Shown here: positions 8,051 to 15,863 of the stretch, one piece after another
Layout: each line of letters starts with the position of its first letter
Numbering within the stretch: position 1 is the first letter of the stretch
Origin: CANMXU01 sp052030545
Lineage (GTDB): Bacteria > Pseudomonadota > Gammaproteobacteria > Enterobacterales > Alteromonadaceae
NCBI RefSeq assembly: GCF_052030545.1
Contig: NZ_JBPDIH010000001.1
Location: forward strand, 124,001-188,000
Reading direction: 5' to 3'
DNA length: 64,000 nucleotides
The notes under the pieces: generated by a model
What the model was told of the DNA's origin: nothing
Seen by the model: the letters and a program-made list of their open reading frames with translations, nothing else
The model's database searches: none
Translations under genes and position numbers: made by a program

Positions 8051-8509
8051 TTATTCAATCGCTTTGGTATTTAATAAACTTTTACCATTAATTGCTATTT
8101 TTCTTGGCTTTAATGCCTCTGGTATTTCTCTTTCTAAATCAACATGTAATAAACCATTTTCCATGAAGGCACCAACAACTTTTACGTGGTCACCCAGCTG
8201 GAATTTTCGTTCAAAATTTCTATCGGCAATGCCTTGATGAAGAAATTTACGTTCCACTTTTTCTGCGGAAGGTGTTTTTGAACCGGTGATCACTAAGGTG
8301 TTTTGTTTCGATTCAATTTCTAATTCTTGTTCGCTAAACCCTGCGATAGCCATAGTGATCCGGTATTGATCTTCGGCTAATAATTCAATGTTGTATGGAG
8401 GGTAAGACGACTGTTTGTCTGCTCGTGATGCTTTATCAATTAAACCTGCAAGGTGATCAAAACCGATAAATGAGCGGTAAAGTGGGCTGAAATCTGTAGC
8501 TGTACGCAT
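8051..8509 (-). CDS. ibpA: Small heat-shock protein, Hsp20/IbpA family
   Basis: This is an ATP-independent holdase that binds unfolding proteins. At 152 residues it has the class-A layout of E. coli IbpA: an N-terminal segment (RTATDFSPLYRSFIGFDHL), an alpha-crystallin domain from about residue 35 (YPPYNIELLAEDQYRITMA) with the closing GLLHVDLEREIPE block, and a C-terminal RKIAI tail of the I-x-I type. Regulation is visible: a near-perfect sigma-32 promoter and a long folded leader lie upstream. A terminator follows 28 bp after the stop, so the gene is monocistronic. Confidence 0.93.
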   Translation of the reverse strand: MRTATDFSPLYRSFIGFDHLAGLIDKASRADKQSSYPPYNIELLAEDQYRITMAIAGFSEQELEIESKQNTLVITGSKTPSAEKVERKFLHQGIADRNFERKFQLGDHVKVVGAFMENGLLHVDLEREIPEALKPRKIAINGKSLLNTKAIE

Positions 8510-8547
8510 AATTCATATCCTATTATATTTAGCAATATGTTAGTTTT

Positions 8548-8617
8548 CATTGTCTTTTTTAGTGAGTAAGCCCAACGCATGTTGCGACTCTTAAGCTGAC
8601 TAAAAAATTAAACAATG
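8548..8617 (-). promoter_or_regulatory. Long stem-loop in the ibpA leader, candidate RNA thermometer
   Basis: Arms 8548-8563 and 8599-8617 pair as CATTGT/ACAATG and TTTTTTAGT/ACTAAAAAA around an inner CAAC-GCAT-GTTG hairpin (near 8572-8584). The structure lies 39 bases upstream of the ibpA ATG in a leader of about 170 bases. Leaders of ibpA-type genes are often ROSE or fourU thermometers, but I do not see an obvious pairing that sequesters the AGGAT ribosome site, so the function is open. Confidence 0.4.
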
Positions 8618-8655
8618 AAAAATTTAAGTGCCATTCACTATTGAACTGGCGGTTA

Positions 8656-8680
8656 ATGTAGCCCCTTTCGGCGACTACAT
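8656..8680 (-). promoter_or_regulatory. 5'-end hairpin with GAAA tetraloop in ibpA mRNA
   Basis: On the minus strand ATGTAG pairs with CTACAT and the stem closes on a GAAA tetraloop with one bulged G. It begins at the predicted sigma-32 start site, so the transcript would begin with a capped-like stable stem. Confidence 0.4.
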
Positions 8681-8685
8681 TATTA

Positions 8686-8714
8686 AAGATGGGATTGATG
8701 AATTAATTTTCAAG
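8686..8714 (-). promoter_or_regulatory. Sigma-32 heat-shock promoter of ibpA
   Basis: On the minus strand CTTGAAA (8708-8714) and CCCATCTT (8686-8693) are separated by 14 bp. This is a full match to the sigma-32 consensus CTTGAAA / CCCATnT with allowed spacing. The start site would be near 8679, giving a leader of about 170 bases. Confidence 0.85.
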
Positions 8715-8772
8715 GAAATAATAATAAAAAATTAAAATTATTTTTTAAGTGACTGATATTTAGCTTAAAAAA

Positions 8773-9465
8773 TTAATTGGCTTCGCCTTGTTTTTCATCT
8801 GGCTGTGCTGTGTTTTTAATATCATCAGTATTTTTGCTGGCATCTTCTGACGACTCTTTGACAGGACTAAGCGCTGCTAACGTTGCTAGTGCCATGTCAT
8901 AATCTGGGTGTTTAGCGATATTGCTGACTAATTCCTTGTAGGCAATTTTTCCATCTTTATTAATAATGAAAATGGCGCGCGTTAGTAACCCCATGTCTTT
9001 AATCAGCAAACCATACTTTTGACCAAATTCACGCCATACTGAATCGGAAAGTACTTTAATTTTATCAACCTCTTCCACCTTGCAAAAACGCTTTTGTGCA
9101 AAAGGTAAGTCGTTACTAATGGTGAGTACAACCACATCGTCGGCTAAATTAGCGACTTCTTCATTAAATCTTTTGGTTTGCAATGAGCAAACACCTGTAT
9201 CTAAGCTCGGCACAGCTGAAATTAGAATGGTTTTATCGGTAATGCTTGATAGTGATATTGGACTAAACGTATCGTTTACTACTTTAAAATCAGGTGCTTG
9301 TTGACCAACATCGACTTGTGTACCTAATAAGGTTACGTATTTGTCGCCAGCTTTAACAAGGTCTTTTGTTTCTGGTAAGTGTGTTTCATCGATTGCACTT
9401 GCCGATAATGGCAAAGAAAGCAAACTAAGTAGCGGTAAATAAGATAAGAAGCGAGTAAAATTCAT
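8773..9465 (-). CDS. tpx: Exported thiol peroxidase, Tpx family
   Basis: This is a peroxiredoxin of the Tpx (atypical 2-Cys) family that reduces hydroperoxides. The peroxidatic Cys lies in PSLDTGVC, with the resolving Cys in QKRFCKVEEV. The body DVGQQAPDFKVVNDTFSP to PDYDMALATL matches Tpx. Two features are unusual. First, a clear signal peptide (MNFTRFLSYLPLLSLLSLPLSASA) predicts periplasmic export, whereas E. coli Tpx carries no such leader. Second, a 35-residue acidic, Lys/Asn-rich tail follows the domain. The ATG at 9465 was chosen because it places the signal peptide at the N-terminus; an upstream in-frame TTG (9516) and ATG (9498) would add 17 or 11 residues. Confidence 0.85.
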   Translation of the reverse strand: MNFTRFLSYLPLLSLLSLPLSASAIDETHLPETKDLVKAGDKYVTLLGTQVDVGQQAPDFKVVNDTFSPISLSSITDKTILISAVPSLDTGVCSLQTKRFNEEVANLADDVVVLTISNDLPFAQKRFCKVEEVDKIKVLSDSVWREFGQKYGLLIKDMGLLTRAIFIINKDGKIAYKELVSNIAKHPDYDMALATLAALSPVKESSEDASKNTDDIKNTAQPDEKQGEAN

Positions 9466-9782
9466 CGTATTGCTTACTGTTAAAATTTGAATGGACATAA
9501 GCTTAACGTTGAACAAAATAAATAGCTATAGTGACTGAGTATCATTTTGCCCTGAACTCACGCCACGCTTGCTTGTTATTTAATCGTTTACGTCTAAAAT
9601 CACGCTTTTAACTGTAACTCCTTTGTAAAAAAACATTAACTGTCATAAAATTAACAACAATTAAGCTATGCTTGAAAGTAGAGCAGTGCGATATTAATAA
9701 TAAGCATTATCTAATATTTACCAGTATTTATTCAGCTGCTGAATTGCTTAAATTTTAGTTTACCGCAGGAACCTTTTTTGTC

Positions 9783-10871
9783 ATGACAACCCCCTTATTA
9801 ATTTGTGATGATTCAAATATGGCGCGCAAGCAAGTCGCGCGTTCATTACCCGATGGCTGGGACGTAGATATTAGCTTTGCAACTAATGGTGTAGAGGCCA
9901 TTGAAGCAATAAAACAAGGTAAAGGTGATGTGCTATTGCTTGACTTGAATATGCCTGAAATGGATGGTTATCAAGTGCTTGAGGCGATTATGGCACAAGA
10001 CTTACCTACCTTGGTTATTGTTATATCTGGCGACATTCAACCAGAAGCACATAAACGGGTTACCGGCTTAGGTGCACTCGATTTTATTCAAAAACCCGTC
10101 AATAAAGATAAATTAACCCAAATACTGACCGATTATGGTGTGTTTACCAAAGTAGAGCAAAGTAGCGAAGCAGTTGCAAAGCCGGTAAATACCCTTGAAG
10201 AATTATCATTACCTCCGTTAAATACCGCGCCAATTGAAACGGTTCGTGTTAGCGATACGCTTCAAAGTGAAATGAACCTTGATGATGAGTTACGTGATTG
10301 TTATCAAGAAATTGCTAACGTTGCTATGGGGCGTGCAGGAGATTTACTCGCCCGGTTACTTAACGTGTTTGTGGTGCTTCCTATTCCCAACGTGAACTTA
10401 ATTGAGGTGAGCGAATTAAGTATGGCGTTATCAGCTGTTGAAAGTCATGAAAGCACCTCAGGTGTGTGTCAGGGCTTTATTGGCGCTGGCATTTCAGGTG
10501 AAGCCTTGCTGATTTTAAACGACTCAAGCTTTAAAGATGTTGCCTCACTGATGAATTATCAATCTGAAGTGGATGATGGAACCGAGCTTGAATTACTTAT
10601 GGACTTAGGCAATGTGCTTATCGGTGCGTGTTTGAAAGGCTTGTCTGAACAAATTGATATGTCATTTAGTCAAGGGCACCCCGTGGTTTTAGGTCAGCAT
10701 CGTCCTATTTCAGAATTAATTGTCAACAACGCTAAAAAGTGGAAACGCACCTTAGCGATTGAAATTAGCTATAATATTGAAAACTATCCAATAAAATGCG
10801 ATTTATTGTTTTTGTTCACTGAAGAGTCAATGAAAACCTTAAATAATAAAATTGGCTACTTATTAGATTAA
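9783..10871 (+). CDS. Response regulator with CheC-like phosphatase domain
   Basis: This is a 362-residue two-domain signalling protein. Residues 1-120 are a receiver with acidic pair Asp9/Asp10, phospho-acceptor Asp54 (LLLDLNMPEMDGY), Ser82 and Lys104. Residues about 165-355 are a CheC/CheX-type domain with two helix motifs of the E-x2-N kind (QEIANVAMG and DLGNVLIG). Family members dephosphorylate CheY~P, so this may be a self-acting or cross-acting phosphatase rather than a transcription factor; no DNA-binding domain is present. It lies directly before a diguanylate cyclase, which suggests a c-di-GMP output. AGGAA lies upstream of the start at a slightly long distance. Confidence 0.85.
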   Translation: MTTPLLICDDSNMARKQVARSLPDGWDVDISFATNGVEAIEAIKQGKGDVLLLDLNMPEMDGYQVLEAIMAQDLPTLVIVISGDIQPEAHKRVTGLGALDFIQKPVNKDKLTQILTDYGVFTKVEQSSEAVAKPVNTLEELSLPPLNTAPIETVRVSDTLQSEMNLDDELRDCYQEIANVAMGRAGDLLARLLNVFVVLPIPNVNLIEVSELSMALSAVESHESTSGVCQGFIGAGISGEALLILNDSSFKDVASLMNYQSEVDDGTELELLMDLGNVLIGACLKGLSEQIDMSFSQGHPVVLGQHRPISELIVNNAKKWKRTLAIEISYNIENYPIKCDLLFLFTEESMKTLNNKIGYLLD

Positions 10872-10903
10872 TTAACACAACCTTTGTGTTAGCGGAAAAA
10901 AAT

Positions 10904-11857
10904 ATGTCACTTGAAACCGAGCAAATTAACGAATTACATTGGCTAATGGAAATGCTTCATACCATTGATGTTGGCTTAGTGGTACTTGATCGCGACTATA
11001 ATATTCAAATTTGGAATGGTTTTATGGAAAACCATAGCGGGTTATTACCACGTGAAGTTAAAGGTAAAAAACTATTTTCGTTATTTGATGAAATTCCAAA
11101 AGAGTGGTTTACGCGCAAAGCTGAATCAGTATTTTTATTGAAAAATAAAGCCTTTACTATATGGGAGCAAAGGCAGTATTTATTTAAATTTAATAATTAT
11201 CGCCCGATCACTGGCTCGGCTGATTTTATGTACCAAAACAGCACTTTTATTCCGCTGATCTCTGCTAGCGGCGAAGTCACACATTTATGTCTATTAATTT
11301 ATGATGTAACTGATAATGCGGTCCATAAGCTTGAATTAGAGCAGGCAAATGAAGAGTTAGCCATTTTAAGTAAAACCGATGGCCTAACTGGATTGTTTAA
11401 TCGCAGGCACTGGGAGCACTGCTTACAAGGCGAATACAAACGTTGGAGCCGTAGCTTAAATCCAAGCTGTTTAGTGATGATTGATATTGATAACTTTAAG
11501 CGCGTTAATGATAGTTACGGCCATATGGTGGGTGATGAAGTACTGCGTCATTTATCTGAAGTGATCAAATGCCATGTCCGAGAAACCGATGTTTCTGGTC
11601 GTTATGGTGGTGAGGAGTTTAGTATTTTACTTTCTGACACCACAGCTGAAAATGCACAAATATTTGCCGAGCGGCTACGTCAAGAAATCGAAACGGCGCT
11701 AATTAAATACAATGACATTGAGCTAAGCTACACCATTAGTTTAGGTATTGCGCAAATCACAACTGACATGAAAACCTATGAGGCGTGGATAGAAAGTGCT
11801 GATAAAGCCTTATATCAGTCTAAAGAGTCGGGTCGAAATAAAGTGACGATTTTCTAG
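10904..11857 (+). CDS. Diguanylate cyclase with N-terminal PAS domain
   Basis: This enzyme makes cyclic di-GMP from two GTP. A PAS-type sensor domain covers about residues 10-135 and the GGDEF domain about 150-317. The active motif is RYGGEEF, and RETD five residues upstream fits the RxxD inhibitory I-site, so product inhibition is expected. DNFKRVNDSYGHMVGDEVL supplies the nucleotide-binding segment. The ATG at 10904 with GGAA seven bases upstream is preferred to a GTG at 10886. It starts 32 bp after the receiver/CheC gene, so the pair is likely one operon and functional unit. A strong terminator follows. Confidence 0.9.
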   Translation: MSLETEQINELHWLMEMLHTIDVGLVVLDRDYNIQIWNGFMENHSGLLPREVKGKKLFSLFDEIPKEWFTRKAESVFLLKNKAFTIWEQRQYLFKFNNYRPITGSADFMYQNSTFIPLISASGEVTHLCLLIYDVTDNAVHKLELEQANEELAILSKTDGLTGLFNRRHWEHCLQGEYKRWSRSLNPSCLVMIDIDNFKRVNDSYGHMVGDEVLRHLSEVIKCHVRETDVSGRYGGEEFSILLSDTTAENAQIFAERLRQEIETALIKYNDIELSYTISLGIAQITTDMKTYEAWIESADKALYQSKESGRNKVTIF

Positions 11858-11890
11858 ATAACAATTAGTTGAAAATAGTAAGTGAAAGTG

Positions 11891-11920
11891 AAGCGCTTTA
11901 TGCAAATAAAGCGCTTTTTT
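11891..11920 (+). terminator. Rho-independent terminator after the PAS-GGDEF gene
   Basis: AAGCGCTTTAT (11891-11901) and ATAAAGCGCTT (11906-11916) form an 11-bp perfect stem with a 4-base loop and a T6 run ending at 11920. Confidence 0.9.
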
Positions 11921-11941
11921 AATTGCTGATAAAAATAGAGG

Positions 11942-13429
11942 CTAATTAATTAAACGCTTTAAACGACTATACGGCGTTTGCCCAGTAACGATGGTGACTT
12001 CTGCTCTCAGTACCGCTTCTTCAAATTGAGGAACAACCTTTGTTATTTTGCCGTTATGGTCTATCACTGCCGTCACGCCATTATTGGTAGCACGTAACAA
12101 GGGACGCCCAAATTCGAGGGCACGCATTCGCGCTATTTCTAAATGTTGATGTGGGCCATGTGAATCACCAAACCAAGCGTCATTGCTCACTGTTAATAAT
12201 ATATCAGTATTATCGGTTAAGTTGGCGGCGAGTTGCTCCGGAAACGCGATTTCAAAGCATATCAGCGGCAGAATATTTTTACCTTTAGCAACTAGGTTCG
12301 GTTGCACGTAGTTACCACGAGAAAAGGAAGACATAGGTAAGTTAAAAAGTGGTGCAATAGGTCTTAATAAGTCTTGAAAAGGTACAAACTCACCAATGGG
12401 CAATAAATGGTTTTTGTAATATCGGTTTGGGTTGTTGTAATAATAACTGCCTTCATCACTGGTATTATCTTTTATTCCCGCAACAATTAAACCATTAAAG
12501 TATTCGCGAGAGTCGCGATAATAGTTTTGCACACCGGTAATAATGGCGCTGTTATTAAGCGCTGCTGAGCTATTTATTAAATCTAAATAATCTTGAGCGG
12601 CCGGCTCCAACACCGGAATAGCTGACTCAGGCCAAACAATAATATCAGCATCGTAGTTTGCTTTACTCAATTCTAAATACTTTAACATGGTTGGCCATTC
12701 CTGCTCGGGCTGCCATTTTAAAGATTGTTCGATATTACCTTGAATTAATGCAACTTTTATTTGCTCGTTGGTGACTTCAAGCCAAGATAATGTACTGCTG
12801 TAATAGCTACTGACAATCGTGCTAAGTATAACAACAGCACTGATAATCCTTTGTTTATTTTGATAAATATGCACTAAACATAACGACACCAATAGCACCA
12901 CAAAAGTGATACCAATCTCTCCAATAATGGGGGCTAAGCTGGCGAAAGGACCATCGATTTGGCTATAACCTAAAGACAGCCAAGGGAAGCCGGTTAAAAT
13001 GTTAGCGCGTAAAAATTCAGTAATTAACCACAGGATGGGTAATAACCATAAGTTGACGGTTTTTTGAGTTGAGAATTTGGCAGATAAATAACAAGCAAGT
13101 GCAGGATACAAGGCTAAGTATAAGCACAGCAGTAGCATTAAAATCAGTGAAATAATTAGTGGTAAGCCGCCAAACTGATCGATGGCAACATGTACCCAGC
13201 TAATTCCTGCAGCAAACCAACCAAAAGCAAACAATAAACCATGCTGAAAAGCGTGTTTAGGCGTTTGTTTTATTAAGAGATTAAACCATACAGGCAGAAC
13301 CAAAAATGGCAGCCACCATTGTGAATACGGTGCATACGCAAGCACTAAACTTAGCCCTGATAGAAAGCTAAGCCAGTGATGTTTACTGCGTGATATCTTT
13401 AAAAGAGATTGCGAGAGCGATTTAAGCAT
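11942..13429 (-). CDS. lnt: Apolipoprotein N-acyltransferase
   Basis: Lnt adds the third acyl chain to the N-terminal Cys of lipoproteins in the inner membrane. At 495 residues it has an N-terminal set of membrane helices (about 1-215) and a periplasmic nitrilase domain. The Glu-Lys-Cys catalytic set is visible as WPESAIP, the Lys of YYKNHLLPIGEFVPF, and the Cys of ICFEIAFPE. It is the last gene of miaB-ybeZ-ybeY-corC-lnt, the same order as in E. coli, and starts 4 bp after corC. The lipoproteins in this window (NirF, LolB, a DUF3192 protein) are possible substrates. Confidence 0.96.
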   Translation of the reverse strand: MLKSLSQSLLKISRSKHHWLSFLSGLSLVLAYAPYSQWWLPFLVLPVWFNLLIKQTPKHAFQHGLLFAFGWFAAGISWVHVAIDQFGGLPLIISLILMLLLCLYLALYPALACYLSAKFSTQKTVNLWLLPILWLITEFLRANILTGFPWLSLGYSQIDGPFASLAPIIGEIGITFVVLLVSLCLVHIYQNKQRIISAVVILSTIVSSYYSSTLSWLEVTNEQIKVALIQGNIEQSLKWQPEQEWPTMLKYLELSKANYDADIIVWPESAIPVLEPAAQDYLDLINSSAALNNSAIITGVQNYYRDSREYFNGLIVAGIKDNTSDEGSYYYNNPNRYYKNHLLPIGEFVPFQDLLRPIAPLFNLPMSSFSRGNYVQPNLVAKGKNILPLICFEIAFPEQLAANLTDNTDILLTVSNDAWFGDSHGPHQHLEIARMRALEFGRPLLRATNNGVTAVIDHNGKITKVVPQFEEAVLRAEVTIVTGQTPYSRLKRLIN

Positions 13430-13433
13430 ATGC

Positions 13434-14312
13434 TTAGTCAGCTATTTTTCCATTGATGGTGTGGTTTTTAGGTACGCTAACTTGCAAGGTTTGAATGCGT
13501 CGACTGTCAGCAACGGTCACTTTAAATTCAAAGTGATTAATTGAAAGGTGTTCACCTTTTTTAGGCATGTGACCAAACTGGTGTAAAACAATGCCACCAA
13601 TGGTATCGGCGTCTTCTTCGTCAAATTTGCAATTGAAAAATTCATTAAAGTCAGCAAGTTCAGTCAACGCTTTAACTTGGTATACATTGCTGGCTAAATG
13701 CTTAATATCTTCTTCAATTTCATCATCAGTTTCATCTTCGATTTCACCAACAATAAGCTCAAGTATATCTTCGATAGTCACTAAGCCAGATACGCCGCCG
13801 TATTCGTCAACCACAATCGCCATGTGATAACGTTTGGATCGAAACTCTTTCAGCAGTGGTTCAACCTTTTTGCTTTCAGGAATAATAATCGCTTGGCGGA
13901 TCACTTCAGCTAAGGTCAGTGTTTCTTCACTGCGGTTGAATCCATATGCGAGCATATCTTTAGCAAGTAAAATGCCTTCAATATGGTCAATGTCATCATT
14001 TACGACAGGGAAACGAGAGTGGCCAGACTCGAGTACGATAGGGATAATTTCTTCAAGTGGTGAATTAATATCAAGAGTGACCATTTGAGAGCGCGGGATC
14101 ATAATGTCGCGAACACGCATATCAGATACTTCCAGAACACCTTCTATCATGAGCTTGGTTTCTGGTTTGATTAAGTCTCGATCTTCTGCGTCATTTAAGA
14201 CATTAACCAATTCTTCTTTATTTTTCGGCTCGCCAGTGAACAGTTGTAATGTTCTATCCCATAAGGATTTATTTGAGGAGCCGTTACTAGGGTGGGGGTT
14301 GTCGTCGCTCAT
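13434..14312 (-). CDS. corC: CorC/YbeX-type CBS-domain protein
   Basis: This is a soluble CBS-pair protein of 292 residues linked to magnesium/cobalt efflux (CorC). Two CBS motifs run from about 65 to 185 (MIPRSQMVTLDI and MAIVVDEYGGVSGLVTIEDILE), followed by a C-terminal CorC_HlyC domain ending in RRIQTLQVSV. No membrane domain is present, as in E. coli YbeX. An acidic stretch (about residues 190-205, EIEDETDDEIEEDIK) links the domains. It sits between ybeY and lnt in the conserved operon; recent work on YbeX also ties it to ribosome metabolism, which fits the neighbours. Confidence 0.94.
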   Translation of the reverse strand: MSDDNPHPSNGSSNKSLWDRTLQLFTGEPKNKEELVNVLNDAEDRDLIKPETKLMIEGVLEVSDMRVRDIMIPRSQMVTLDINSPLEEIIPIVLESGHSRFPVVNDDIDHIEGILLAKDMLAYGFNRSEETLTLAEVIRQAIIIPESKKVEPLLKEFRSKRYHMAIVVDEYGGVSGLVTIEDILELIVGEIEDETDDEIEEDIKHLASNVYQVKALTELADFNEFFNCKFDEEDADTIGGIVLHQFGHMPKKGEHLSINHFEFKVTVADSRRIQTLQVSVPKNHTINGKIAD

Positions 14313-14346
14313 AGAGCTTTTTATCTTCCTATCGATTAAAAATTAA

Positions 14347-14799
14347 CTAGATTTCTTTATATGGGTTATTAAAGCCGAGTTTTGCTAATATGTCTATCTC
14401 TAGTGATTCCATTTCTTGCGCTTCATCATCTTCAATGTGATCAAAGCCTAATAAATGTAGGCAACCATGAATAACCATATGGGCCCAATGTGCAATAAGT
14501 TCTTTGTCTTGTTCTTTGGCTTCTTGCGCTACGACATCAACACAAATCACTAAGTCGCCAAGTAACGCGAGGTCAATACCTTCGGGTACTTCAAACGGAA
14601 AAGAAAGTACATTGGTTGGTTTGTTTTTGTCACGATATTGGCTATTAAGCTGTTGACTCTCACGACTATTAACTAAGCGAATAGTCAGCTCAAAAGGCTT
14701 ATTATATTGTGCTAATACCGCTTGCACCCACAGTTCAAATTGACATTTATCTGGGATATTTTCATTATCACAGGCAATTTGTAAGTCTAAATCAATCAT
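14347..14799 (-). CDS. ybeY: Endoribonuclease YbeY (rRNA maturation)
   Basis: YbeY is a single-strand-specific, zinc-dependent endoribonuclease needed for 16S rRNA 3'-end maturation and ribosome quality control. At 150 residues it carries the three-His metal motif HGCLHLLGFDH in its C-terminal third, preceded by NVLSFPFEVP. The start overlaps the end of ybeZ by 8 bp, consistent with translational coupling. Confidence 0.96.
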   Translation of the reverse strand: MIDLDLQIACDNENIPDKCQFELWVQAVLAQYNKPFELTIRLVNSRESQQLNSQYRDKNKPTNVLSFPFEVPEGIDLALLGDLVICVDVVAQEAKEQDKELIAHWAHMVIHGCLHLLGFDHIEDDEAQEMESLEIDILAKLGFNNPYKEI

Positions 14800-15844
14800 G
14801 ATTGTTGCTAGCGGCTTGTTGTTTTTTGTCTTGCTCTTTTTGCTGTTTGATTTTATTCATTTTTTGATCAAACGCATCGTAAGCTTCAACAATACGAGCA
14901 ACGACAGGGTGGCGGACAACATCTTTAGATTGAAAGAAGTTAAAGCTAACACCGGGGATGTCTTGTAACACTTCGATGGCATGACGTAGGCCAGATTTTT
15001 GATGTTTAGGTAAATCAACTTGCGTAATATCACCGGTAATTACGGCACGTGAATTAAATCCGATACGGGTGAGAAACATTTTCATTTGCTCAACCGTGGT
15101 ATTTTGGCTTTCATCCAAAATAATAAAGGCGTCGTTTAAGGTTCTACCGCGCATATAGGCCAGTGGCGCTATTTCAATAACATTACGCTCAATCAGTTTT
15201 TCAACCTTCTCAAAGCCTAGCATTTCAAATAATGCATCATAAAGTGGGCGTAAATAAGGGTCGACTTTTTGTGACAAATCACCGGGTAAAAAGCCGAGCT
15301 TTTCACCGGCTTCAACTGCCGGACGTGTCAGTAAAATACGGCGTATTTCTTGCCGTTCTAACGCTTCTACAGCACAAGCTACTGCTAAATAAGTTTTACC
15401 AGTTCCAGCAACACCAACACCAAAGCTTATGTCATTGCTCAGTACGTTTTGAATATAGCTTTGTTGATTTTGATTACGTGGTTTGATCACACCGCGTTTG
15501 GTTTTAATAGTGATCATTTTCTCAAAATCAGCATCTACCTTTGTCGGCACTTGCTCAAGTACATTGGCTTCTAAAATTGCTAAGTGCAACATTTGCCCAG
15601 ATACGGCTTTGGTTTGGCCTTTTACTGTATCGGTTTCTATGTATAAGTCTTTGAGTAACTTAATAACCGCATCGCAATTGTTTGGGCTACCAACGACCTT
15701 AAATTCATTGCCGCGGTAGCTAACCTCAACGCCTAAACGACGTTCAATTGTTTTTAAGTTGTCGTCCATAGGACCACAAAGATTAGCCTGGCGATGGTTA
15801 TCGGCAGGCTCTAAGATAAATGTTTGACTGGTTTGTGTGCTCAA
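14792..15844 (-). CDS. ybeZ: PhoH-like ATPase YbeZ
   Basis: This is a PhoH-family ATPase, often working with YbeY in rRNA processing. Of 350 residues, about 15-90 form the N-terminal RNA-binding-like region. The ATPase core carries Walker A GVAGTGKT and Walker B FIILDESQNTT. LPGDLSQKVDPYLRPLYD is a family signature. The C-terminal 25 residues are Lys/Gln-rich. It starts 19 bp after miaB and overlaps ybeY. Confidence 0.96.
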   Translation of the reverse strand: MSTQTSQTFILEPADNHRQANLCGPMDDNLKTIERRLGVEVSYRGNEFKVVGSPNNCDAVIKLLKDLYIETDTVKGQTKAVSGQMLHLAILEANVLEQVPTKVDADFEKMITIKTKRGVIKPRNQNQQSYIQNVLSNDISFGVGVAGTGKTYLAVACAVEALERQEIRRILLTRPAVEAGEKLGFLPGDLSQKVDPYLRPLYDALFEMLGFEKVEKLIERNVIEIAPLAYMRGRTLNDAFIILDESQNTTVEQMKMFLTRIGFNSRAVITGDITQVDLPKHQKSGLRHAIEVLQDIPGVSFNFFQSKDVVRHPVVARIVEAYDAFDQKMNKIKQQKEQDKKQQAASNNHD

Positions 15845-15863
15845 AAAGAGTTACCTACAAAAA

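Noticed and set aside
13591..14346. Ser-rich reading frames on the plus strand
   Set aside because: They are antisense to corC, whose own frame has clear family motifs; Ser/Ile-rich products are typical of antisense frames.
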